A stretch of DNA of 27,135 nt from Pelargonium cotyledonis (lineage: Eukaryota > Streptophyta > Magnoliopsida > Geraniales > Geraniaceae): the NCBI GenBank assembly GCA_036897625.1, contig JAYMTA010000543.1, forward strand, positions 1-27,135, in the 5' to 3' direction. Below are positions 7,923 to 19,900 of this stretch, piece after piece (the stretch's first letter is position 1; every line of letters starts with the position of its first letter). The notes under the pieces were generated by a model, which made no database searches, was not told where the DNA came from, and saw only the letters and a list, made by a program, of their open reading frames with translations. The position numbers and the translations under genes were made by a program.

Positions 7923-10900
7923 CTGTCACATCAAGTCTCAAATTTAATCACACTTCTTATTTTAGAACGAACTCAAACCAATAACTGCATGATAATGTGA
8001 AATCCAGGCAACAAAATAAAAACCCAGCCTCTCATGCATAAAATAAGAAAATAACAGCTGATCAATAACGAACATGTAACTGTGCAACATTGAGATGACA
8101 ACAAAAGTGAAACCTGTCACATCAAGTCTCAAATTTAATCACACTTCTTATTTTAGAATGAACTCAAACAAAGAACTGCATGATAATGGTAAATCCAGGC
8201 AACAAAAAAAAAAATCCAGCCTGTCATGCATAAAATAAGAAAATAACAGCTGATCAATAACGAACATGTAACTGTGAAACATTGAGATGACAACAAAAGT
8301 CAGTTCCCATTATGTTCTTTTCAGACTGAACCCCTTCTGAAGGATGGCCTCTACCATGTCTAAATACTGGAAAATTCGAACACTTCAAGACCAAAATCGA
8401 GTTAGACATTATTCCACATAATCAGGGGTTAACATTTTAGACTGGCACAACAGAAACCAAATCACTGATTGAAAAGTTGATTCCCAACAAAATCCTAAAT
8501 GACTTTTTCACTTTTCCTATTCAGCAAAAAAAATAAAATTCACTTCACTTCCAAAAGTAGAAGTATAGCAAAAGCTGTACAATCCTTTGCTATAGAAATC
8601 ATTATAATTAATGACATGCATAAATGTTAGAAAGTTAAAAAAAAAAAAAAAAAAAAAAAAGACGCCATTAGTTATAGATAAATTCAATTGAACTTATTAT
8701 CAAGAGGCCATTAGTTGGACAAAATCTGCAGACAGGTCATTATGAACCAGGTAATGTTGTATACTGAAGTACACATACCGTAACCCAATTGCAGTAAATT
8801 AAGCTTACGCACATTCTACAGATGAAAAAAATAACATTTTAACTACTATTGAAGAATTTGAAATAAACAACAGATAGGTTATAAAATCTTACTACCTCCG
8901 CTTCATATTAAATGTCATCCTAGAGTTTTTCACACAAATTAAGTTATGTAAAATGACTTATTTAACCTAACATAGTAGCTTGTGCATTCATTAATTATTA
9001 CTAGCATTAGTGATAAATATTGTACTTGGTGATATTAAAAAAAGACAGTTGGAATGTGGGGTGACTTTTTGTCTTCAAATAATAGAATGACATTTACTTT
9101 GAAACAATTTTTGCTTGCTAGAAAGACAATATGAAATGGAGGTAGTATATAAAATAAATAAATTAGTTTAAGGTATAGGGGTAACAGGGAACATTACGCG
9201 AAATTATTCTAAGCAAGAACATATCATCCAGCATACCATGAAATGATCAATTCCGGCACCAGCCTTCACCGCTTTATCCGGATGGTAATTGAAGACATTT
9301 TCCAGTATATATGACTGATCCTCAGCTGATAGTGGGTCACCATCATTATACCTGTGTACCAGGAATTTACTAATCAGTATCTTTACTAGTTGTCTTGTTT
9401 TTTTTTCCTCTTTTTATGAATAGTTCTAATCCATATTGCAATACATAAAGCAGTAATAAACGTACAGTGGAGCACAAGATTAAGGTAAAACTAGGACAGG
9501 GCATCAAGATTAAGATAAAACTAGGATTGCATGCAAAGAAATGAATGATAATGACCCATAACCAATGTAAAATTCAAAGGTCACAAATAGATCCAAACCC
9601 ACAAGGCACTGGACAATTGTAATTTTAATGAAAAAGGTGGTCTTGTGGGATTTGATAAAATGTCATCTCAGTTAAAGGATTGGGCCAAAAGGAAAGAAGT
9701 CCTAACACAAGAGCCAAGAGGTAAATGAGCAGGTGTTAGGGCTAGTTAAGTAAGATGATCTAGAGTCGGCTGGTTAGCTCCTTTGGATGGATGGGTTAAA
9801 TTTAATGTTAATGAAGTAGCAAAAGGAAAGTCAGGTCCAGCGGGTGTTGGTGGAGTGCCAAGGACTTTGTGCTGAGATGATTTTTGTGCTCTCAGAAAGT
9901 ACTGGGAAGGGAAACTTGCTCGAATTTTGCTGAGTTGAGAGCCAACATGGTGTTCGAATTAGTTGGTTCATGGCGAGAATGGAAGATATGGTAGATTGGT
10001 AGCGGAAAGAAAGTGACTTGAAGGTGGTAGTGTCTTAAATCAACAAGCTTTCACACAAACCATGTAAGTATTGAGAGAGTTTTAAGAAGATCAAAGAATT
10101 ACAAAAGTAAAATTATGGAGTGCAAGTGGTTTGTTCTTAAAGGGAAGTTAATTCTATTGGTGATATTTCAGAGAAAAAAAATGGTCTTCAGACCTCAACC
10201 ATGAAAGTATTGGGAGAGTTTTAAGAAGATCAAAGGATTACAAAAGAAAAATTATGGAGTGCAAGTGGTTTGTTCTTAAAGGGAAGTTAATTCTATGGGT
10301 GATACTTCAGAGGAAAAAAATGGTGTCTTCAGACCTCAACCTTTATTTCCGTGGTTCTTAATATTAGGAAGGATTGAGCTGAGCGTTTGAAAATAATCTA
10401 AAATAAGAGTCTATGAGGGCTTTGTTTTAGAAATGACGATATGCTATTAATATTAGCTAAGGCAGCTTTACCAAGGGGATTTTTTTTTTTCCTCCCTCCA
10501 TAAGTTTTGTAGGTCTTGTAATATGGTGGCATTCTTGCATGTTATAAGCTTTCATTGCTATTGTGAAAAACCTGGCAGGCGATGGATCAGGGGTAAAGCC
10601 TCAATAATTTAATTTAAACTTGAAACATATTGCAATATACTTCATAGCGAATTATTCTACACTCCAATGTGTAAATAACAATTAAATCAGATATAATCAA
10701 AGAATTATATGTGAGCACTAAGGAAAACATACCCGGACTGATGCATTATTCTTCGTAGAGACTGCATGATTGGCTCAATGTCCAGCAGAATATCTTGTTC
10801 CTCAGAGGTGAACATATCTAACCGCTGTCTTGTTGCGGTGTAAATTCCACCTACAGCATCATTATTAGCCATTCCAGGTGATTTGGCAAGGCGGTTCCTG

Positions 10901-13900
10901 TCTTTCCAGTCTCCAGTATTTGAACCCCTGCCACCTCCTTCAAATCGATTTTTCTTCATGGTGTCGCGATTTTGACGTCCCCACTGATTTTGTTTTTCAC
11001 CACCACCACGTCCAGATTTTGAAGAATCCCATCCACGTGCAGTTGTGGGCTGATTCGACTCATATGGAGCCCCCCAACCATGAGAACTTTCTTCGGATTC
11101 TTTTGGCTTGTCCCAAGAAGTATCTTGCGAGTCTTTCTCCTTCCCCCAAGTGCTTTCTTGGGGTTCCTTCTGTTTTCCCCAAGTACTTTCTTGGGGTTCC
11201 TTCTGTTTTCCCCAATTGCTTTCTTGGGGTTCCTTCTGCTTCCCCCAAGTGCTTTCTTGGGGTTCCTTCTGCTTCCCCCAAGTGCTTTCTTGAGGTTCCT
11301 TCTGCTTCCCCCATGAGCTTTCTTGGGGTTCCTTCTGCTTCCCCCAAGTGCTTTCTTGGGGCTCCTTTTGCTTCCCCCATGAGCTTTCTTGGGGTTCCTT
11401 TTGCTTCCCCCATGAGCTTTCTTGTGGTTCCTTTTGCTTCCCCCAAGTGTTTTCTAGGGTCTCTTTCTGGTTACCCCAAGTACTTTTTTGGGTCTCTTTC
11501 TGTTTCCCCCAAGTGCTTTCTTGGTTCTCTTTCTGCTTCCCCCAAGTGCAGTCTTGGTTCTCTTTCTGTTTCCCCCAAGTACTTTCTTGGGGCTGTGTCT
11601 CCTTCCCCCAAGTGCTTTCTTCGGGCTGTTTCTCCTTTCCCCAAGTACTTCCTTGAGGTTCTTTCTCCTTCCCCCAAGTAGTTTCTTGGTTTTGTTTCTG
11701 GTTTCCCCAAGTACTTTCTTGGAGCTCTTTCGGCTTCCCCCAGCCAGTTTCTTGAGGTGCCTTTGGCTTTCCCCAATTAGATTCTTGGGGTTGTTTCTCT
11801 TTCCCCCAAGAGCTTTCTTGGGGATCTTTCGGCTTCCCCCAGCCAGTTTCTAGGGATTCCTTCTGCTTTCCCCATTTAGTTTCTAGAGGTTCTTTCTGCA
11901 TTCCCCATGCGCTCGTTGATACCCCTTTCTCAGATTCTTGTGCAGCCCAACCATTGGAATTGGAACAGCCCATGCCTTTGTCAGTGGAAGCATCATGGTT
12001 CTGGGCCTGTGTTTTATCTTTACTGCCCCAGCTGGACCAATCGGATTTTGATGAACTTGTTCCCACATCACCCGATTTCTTAACACCCCACTCTCCGCCA
12101 CCATCTGAACTATGTGAGACCTTCTCCCAGCAAGCTTCACCTCCCTTGCTCTCTTCCATTACTTGATTGTCTAAGGTGTACTCGGCGCTGTCTTCAAAAA
12201 CTGGCCTATCAGAACCTATGTTATGCTCTGGGGAAAGGCTCCAATCAGCATATTCTTCTTCCAAGATATTGTCATCGATTTCGAAGCCTAAACAAGCCAC
12301 ATCAGATTCCCCTCCATTAGACACACTTCTCACCATGTGAAGGAAATTATAAACATCGATGCCACCCTCCACATTCGACCCCATCTGTAAAAGGGCAAAA
12401 AATACAGCAGGTAACTCAAATGTTATATACATATATGCTCAACTTATAAAACAAGAAAAAATACCTCTTTTTTGTCCCAAAGAACATCAAATCGTGATCC
12501 TGTGCCAACAGCCACATGTTTACCCCACGAACAAGATGCAACAATATTAGATAAAGAATCCACATGACACTTCTCAGCGGCTTTCTCAAAACATTTTCTG
12601 GGCGTCTGTCCAAACAGATAAAGCAACAGATAAGAAATTAAGGTTTCAATTTTCCTGATATATATAAATAAATAAATAAGGTAGCGCATCATGCATCTAA
12701 AACTGGAGCATTGGCAGAAAAAGTCTTTCAAATTATTACATAAGTACAACTACTCACAAATAGAGTCGCTTCAGTAAATGGCACTTGGACATTCAACGAC
12801 TGATACAATGCCTTAATTCCAGCAGAATTAAAGCCTACCAAATTACCAGTGCATGTCATACTATTTGCCAAGAGAATGAGATGCTCCTTGGTAACACCTT
12901 TTGCCACCATTGTCACTGAAGTCGACAGGCGCTGCAAAATATCCATGAAATTGAATGTTATATATCCATATTGTATTGTCTCATTGAAATCTGACTACTC
13001 AGTAGCAAAGGAACCTATGACTCTTCTTACATTAGCAACAACTAAGGATTACTTCACTTTTCTAAAGTAAGAAGTATAAATGTTGAAAAACAATTTGAAG
13101 TGCTAATAGGAAGTCCATTCTCCAAAAACACCACAGCCATGTAAACTCCTCCAGTTAGATAATAAAGGAGAACTAGTCCCATAAAGTCTAAAAACAAAGA
13201 TGTCATTCCTTTATCCTTCTCTTCAAGTCTGCATTTGTATTGCACATCATATATTAAAATCACTCCAAGTGAAGTTCTGACCTTTTGATAGAGATGCATC
13301 CAATAGTATCAGAATAGCAATGAGAGTTGAGAAATGAGAATGGAATGCAGAAAAGTCTACAATGGAGTAATACATAGTAGACAGAGAAAGATAAATAAAA
13401 GGAGCCAGGCTATATTCTTTTTGTAGACATATTACACAAGAACAAAGGCCACAAACTACAACATACAAGATGCGTGCACAGAGCAGAGCATCCCACAACA
13501 ATAAAATGACTTGAAACATCCACAGTTTTGAATGAATTGGAACAAAAGAAAGAAAATAGTTTTTACATACATGGAGCACATATGTATGGAAAAGAGTGCC
13601 AGCAAAAATACCTGAATTGCCTGATCAAAACCAGAAGCAACCCCAAGCAATTCTTGAACTTGCTTTATTCCATATGGAATAGAGCGCCTGGTATCAATCA
13701 GATGCAGCACAGGAAGACAGGCATCCAGGACAATTCTCCAGGCATCCCCACTTTGCTTAACAACAGATTTCTCAAGGACAATGTCCAGAGCTATTTCACC
13801 CTTCTGAAATTTGCGAGAATTTCTTATCCAAGTTGTTGTATCTGGTTTAATCCATGTTATATTTGCCATGGATATCCGAGTGTCACCTGTTAAGGAGACA

Positions 13901-16900
13901 GAATACAACTTGTACTATTCAGATTCCAGAGACCTCATTCTTACTGATAATATAATACAAAATAGTTCATTCATATACAATTCCACATGAAAACAAGACA
14001 ATTACTTTAGAAGCTGCCATTTGTATAAGCATAACTATAATAAACCAAGCTCAAGCCTTCGGCTGTTGTAAATCAAGATTTTGTGATCTCATCTCCCAAA
14101 ATTTGATCTACCTTTTATTGTCAAATTGTTGCACAAAAATCATAAAGGAGAAACTGTATACAAAGAAGATTAAGCAAAAAGCATATAAAAGGTTATAACC
14201 CCAATAATAGAATGCAGTCAACCTCCAAATATTCCAGTTTTCCATCACTTAATATACTTATAGAGCATGCCACATACTTAGTAAGCCAAAAACCAATGAT
14301 TTATCTCATTCGAGATATAAAATTGTTCATGTAACAAGAACAAATCCATAACCCCAGCGGTTTCATATAATTCCTTTCCAATTATTGTAATTCCTAATTA
14401 TGCTTCACAACTCCTGAGCACATATATTGTGACTTGTGAATGGTAAGATTTGACAGCTATTTCACTTGGCCAATTCTGGTGCAAGAGAAAGGGGTAGAAT
14501 GAATTATGAGCAGTTAGAGTTCTCCATTAAACAGCCCAGTTAACTACTTGAACTTCATGAAAATACCTTAGCCGAAAAATAATCAATTTAAATAATAACT
14601 CAATGACAGAATATGGTTCGCTTACAGGTTTGAAACTGAAATGTTCACTCATGAAAAAGATAAACACCAGTCGTGGAGTTTACCTTTAATGATTGTCTCT
14701 AACAAAACAGGGCAAATCATGTTAGCAAGGACATGTATAGTTCTTTCCATGTGAATGTCACTTGCATTTTTCCAATAGAACATCAAACATGGCATGTCAG
14801 ACAATTCATCAGCACTGAAACAGCAGCATTCACTGCGAAGAAAGAAGCATATATTAAAAAATGGAAATAATTAGCACATTAGAACCAATATTGTGCAACA
14901 ATCAATAATCAAGTACATACCTCTGCAAATAGAACATAAAAATATATTATTAGTAGCAGGTTCGTAGATCAATACCTGATTGCTTAAGAGATATTTAAGA
15001 TTTAACCCAGATTTTCTTCATTTTTCATGTTACTAGATCGACTTATGCATGGGTAGATGAGTGGACTGGGGACCTAAATGGCCATCTACTGAGAATGCTC
15101 ACACATTAAATATTTTGCCTATTGTCTTGTGTTATTTTATCTTTCATTCCACTAATTTAAGTGTGTTGATCCCCTTTAATGAACTTAAAATGAAAAATGC
15201 AAGAAATATACTGTGAATAGCAATATGCAGAATCTTAACAAAGAAGCCATGGAAAAATACTCCTATCCAGAAATTACAAAGAACATGTATAGTAGGATTT
15301 CTGATCCCCTTCAACACATAACATTCCAACCAAGAAATGATTAAAAATAGAGCTAGCGCACACATCATAGGAAAGACAAATGATAAATATAGCACACAAA
15401 AATAGCCCACAATGTTTCAGAAAATAGTAAATAGAAATCAATAAAAGAAGTAAAAACATAAAGCATGAATTACACAGTTAACTGGGAGAAGTGAGTCAAA
15501 TAAATTTCTCTTCATAGAAAAGAAGCTTGTCACTTGTAGCTATTATACAGAGGTAAAAATAGAAGACCGGGAAACTACTTTAGAAACCATGACAAAACCT
15601 TATGCATACTGCATTAACAAATTGGAGATATCTAACAGATTTTAAAAGATTGAATCATCATAAATGTAATCAAGATGTTCATTTTTAGTCGCAAAAGATC
15701 CGACGTTAGCAAACTAAAATACATAAATTCATCAATAATAACTGCCTGCACTACAGGGTGATGATTCTATATAACAGATGTAGCAACCAAAGTTTTTCTG
15801 CTTATTTCAACATGAGGGCCAAATTTTGGCATATAATAGCATGATACTCAATAATGACTATAGAAAAATACTGATGTAGGATAAATACGCAAACAGAAAA
15901 GTTAGAAAGAGAAAAGTGAGAAGAAAGAATAGAATTTAGACGAAATTGGGGAAATACTGATGAATATGGGAAGATCTCACAAGATTAAATGATAACGAGG
16001 ATAATCAAACACTCGGTGTTTTTTCAATATTCCCCAAAATTAACTTCCAAACTAATCAAAAGGATTAAAAATCCAAGATACATATCCTTTGCCTCATCGA
16101 ACTGCATAAATAAAGCTCAGAAAGTTTTGCCTAACCCAACTGGCAGAAAACAATAGTAGAAAGGTACTCCAAAAGGTATTCAAGTTTCGCTTTGTTGCAA
16201 CATTCTTTCTTTGAAAAGTCTTCTTCCACTCTGTCCTCGAGCATACGTAGAACCATCACGTTTTCATTTTCGAATTGAAGAAGGTTATTATTCTTTTTAC
16301 CAAGCATATGCGGATCCAGCCATGATATTATAATATGACAAGTACAAGAGATCTTTCTCAATCAATCCCACATTGCACTCAATTCAGCGACACCACCCAC
16401 TCCCAAAATAAGATCTTCAAATCCAAAAAATAACTGCATCATACTACCAAACACCAACTTCCAGCTTGTCTGTAGCCTTGGACAATAAAAGACTAGCCCA
16501 GGACAATATAAAGCCTACAGCATTTCAATTTCATCAGCCCTGCTTTTTTCTCTCAGGTTTCCTCCTGTTGTCAGGTACTTTCTTATTTGTTTGGTAATTG
16601 CTACCGTACGCGGATGGAATGACAGCCTCTTTGGGTGTAAAAAGCAGAATTCTCACAATTCTTTCAAGGTAGAGTTTACAACCAATATAATTAGAAAACT
16701 ATAATACAAATAGCCTAATAACAATTAGAGTCCTAAGAAAAATAAAATACCAAGAACAAATTAGATGCTCCCTTGTCATTCTCTCCCGGAGGAAGGGACT
16801 CAACTGTGGTAAGTGGTATGACCAAGAGTGCTCAGACACCGATTGATGTAGGTAAAATACAAAAGTAAAGAAGAGAGGTAGAAAATAGTGAGAAGAAAGG

Positions 16901-19900
16901 ATATTTTAGACAAAATGGGAGAAATGCTGGCAAATAGGGAAAGAACTAAGAAGAACCAATAAAGAGGTTAATCAAACACTTGGTGCTTTTTTCTATTTTC
17001 CCAAAACCTACCTTCCACGCCAAGAAATAACATTTTTGTAGAGTTTAACCCACAATTTGGAAAACTGTAATGCAAATAGCCTAATAATAATTAAAGTAGT
17101 ACACAGAATAAGATAGTAAATACTAATCAGATGATCCCTCATAAAATACATAGTTAAGTTGGTTGTCACAGTGTTCCCACAACAAGTGCATTTCGTCCAA
17201 GGATTAGCTCTTCTACTTCATATTACCAATTCAGGTACTCCCCAGATTTTACTGATACGAGAAAAAAATGTTTATGACCACCTATCATCTCATAAAAAAC
17301 CACCACATCAGAAACTACATTAATCCATCTCCTATACAGCTCCAACTAGGGCTAAAATTTCAAAGATATGGATGCTTTGAAAATATAATGCTTCATATGT
17401 TAAATTTTTTTATGCATATGACAATACCATAAATTTTATGTACTTCCATACCATCATATGCTGATAAATCATACATCATCATCTTATCAGAAAAAAGAAC
17501 AGTATGTTAGAACTGAGATAAACTTACCTAGCAGACAAAATTGTATGTTTGAAAAGTGGAGCATCTTTTTTCTTCTTCGGATAAGAATTGATGGTCTCTT
17601 GGCACTTTTGAAGAACTTCCTGCATACTAATGTTGAACTTATTCAACAGTTCCTGTTGAAGTAAAGCTCTGATTACTCACTAAAATATCAAGCCCATAAC
17701 AAGCAACATCTTCATTAAACTAAATTATACCCAATGCTTACAATGGTATACTGACCTTTTTCAGATGAACATGACCAACAAGGCCAGCATCACTTTCAAA
17801 ACCTTCTGATGCAGTTCGATCTTTCTTATATCTGTGTAAGAAGAAAAAAGCTATTAAAACTCTGAACAATATATCAAAGAATTGAGAGAGAGAAAGAGAG
17901 AAAAAAGATTTAAATAATTAAAAACTGTACTTAGTACATGTGTTTGAATGTAATTTTTTTACTTTAAAAGCAGCAGGGAAAAACAATAGCAACATGTCCT
18001 CAAAGAAAATTGAGAATATAAAATTACAAAACATTTCATGGAGATGAAGAAATCAGCTTCTTCCACACATTCAATGATTAAAGCTGAAAGGACTTGGCAA
18101 CAATTAAAAGTTCACATCTATTAGAAATCATGAATTTTTTGCACTACAAATTTCTCCGGAGTCCTGGACATTCGGCTAATCTGAGAAATTAAGCAAAATA
18201 ATATTTTGATATCAAGAGTGACAATTGTTCCTTGCATTTATTTTTATTTTTCATATAATACTCCATGGGTAATGATTTTTTAAGACATTAATATAAAAGG
18301 AATAGATAAAATCATAATCAAATGGGCAAAAACTTTTATAGCAACACAAAGATAGCATAATCTTCTTCAGGAAAAAACTTCAGACAAATGAATCAGTGAA
18401 CTTAAGCATCCTTCTCAGGCTTCAGTATAATATAAACAAACAAATAAAAACCTTTAACACAAAAAGGTTACATACTCAACAAAGCAGAACCAATACCAAT
18501 CACTGCAGACTTTACAAAATGCACACAGCTAAAGCCAGCTTCGGCTGGAAAAGCAACACTTTCACAATGGTAGTAAAATCTGGAAGGAAATCAACTGCAG
18601 TATGGTATGATACTTGCATTACATATATGTGCCAGTAAGAGTTGTGATTTAACATCTTCAGTCATAACGAATCAACACACAGAAATATCTTAGCTCTAAA
18701 TAAGGCATACATTTTCCCCTCAATGACATTCGAAATTCTGTGGTAGTTAACCCTAATGCATATGTTGCTCAAAATGTGGTTAAGCATAGGCAGAAAAGGA
18801 AAATGTGACATTTAATAAGACAAGTGGATTTGGAAAACCAAACTAGGAACAGCAAGGAACCCAAATCTCAAAAGTAACACAAGAAAGCAGTAAATACTAC
18901 AGAAATGCTACATATGAACCAGGTAGAAAAACTCCAAAGTATTACTTCCCAAGATATACTCCACAGAAAATTTAGACAAAACCATAAGATTTAATCACGT
19001 AAACAGGAAAGACAATAATAACAACAAACATACTCTATCGAGAAATCAAACACAGTATCCTTCAATCTGACTTTTTTCAGTTGATCCTTAACCAAAATTG
19101 CTGCATTTTCACGACAATGCTTTCTCCCACAAGCACAATCATTCAAATACAGGATTACACGCCGGTCAACAAGATCATTCCTGAAATTGGCTCTACAAAG
19201 CAGTATTTCCTGTAAGAAAGAAAACACGAAAAGCACATATGTATGAGTTATGGGACAAAGATGACAAACTAAACTGTCAAAATCATCAGTACCTTCATCA
19301 AATCCCATGATGAATTACTACTAGGGGAAGAGTCCAAAACTGCTTTATAAGCAGGATTAGACATTGCAGTCGCAGCTAACACACCTACAGGTTCTCCAGG
19401 AGGGTATAAGCTTTGGGACTTTGTTCCAGCCATCACCCCATACTCAAACTGGATAATTGAATTGCTACTAACATTTCTAACAGTGCCATCATAGCAGATA
19501 ACAACGTCCCGAAGTATGGCCATTAAATTCTTAAACAAAGTTCCAGGCTCTGATAATCCTCTTGATGAACGCACTATAACTTCTCTAGTTGAAATTGAAT
19601 GAACCATCTCTTCATAGGGATCTAAACCAAGAAAAAAACAGCTCTTGATCAATCCATGTTCTGCAGAAGCATATTCAACTCCGGATGGATGCTTGCTTCG
19701 GAAAAGAGATGCTACATCCTCAACGAGAGTCTTAGAATAGAACTTTCCTCTATCAGAGATCTGAAGACCGAGGAGCCCAATCTGTTGAACTACCTTACTG
19801 ATGGCTGAATCACTTTTGGAGTCAATCAAATCGCCTAATGCAGAAGACTGCAGAATAAAATTTGAAATTGGCACTTTTGCTTTTCGGATTGCATTCTCCA

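Larger units (their letters stand above)
7923..9236 (-). other. NRPE1: NRPE1 intron (last), 1314 nt
   Basis: Donor GTATGC follows exon 9351-9237; the acceptor is TGTGACAG before 7922. It contains the acceptor duplication, a poly(A) tract and the MITE listed separately. The part 8301-8636 shows nothing further. Confidence 0.85.

Noticed and set aside
10878..11681. Plus-strand 267-codon open frame opposite the NRPE1 WG array, plus several shorter frames there
   Set aside because: They are shadows of the 33-bp repeat: a stop-free unit in one frame yields long periodic frames on both strands. No promoter, start context or non-repeat coding content supports them.
13247..13579. Minus-strand 110-codon Leu/Cys-rich frame
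   Set aside because: It lies wholly in the intron 12932-13611 between well-supported exons. Its hydrophobic look comes from T-rich intron sequence.
16131..16361. Minus-strand 76-codon frame in the large NRPE1 intron
   Set aside because: Mixed composition with no family match; it lies between repeat blocks and could be a transposon scrap, but evidence is too thin to call.
19031..19033. Donor GTTTGTTG three bases beyond the chosen donor after exon 19209-19034
   Set aside because: Joining it to acceptor 17831 gives a stop at once. GA|GTATGTTTG restores the conserved Glu-Tyr and has the better donor consensus.
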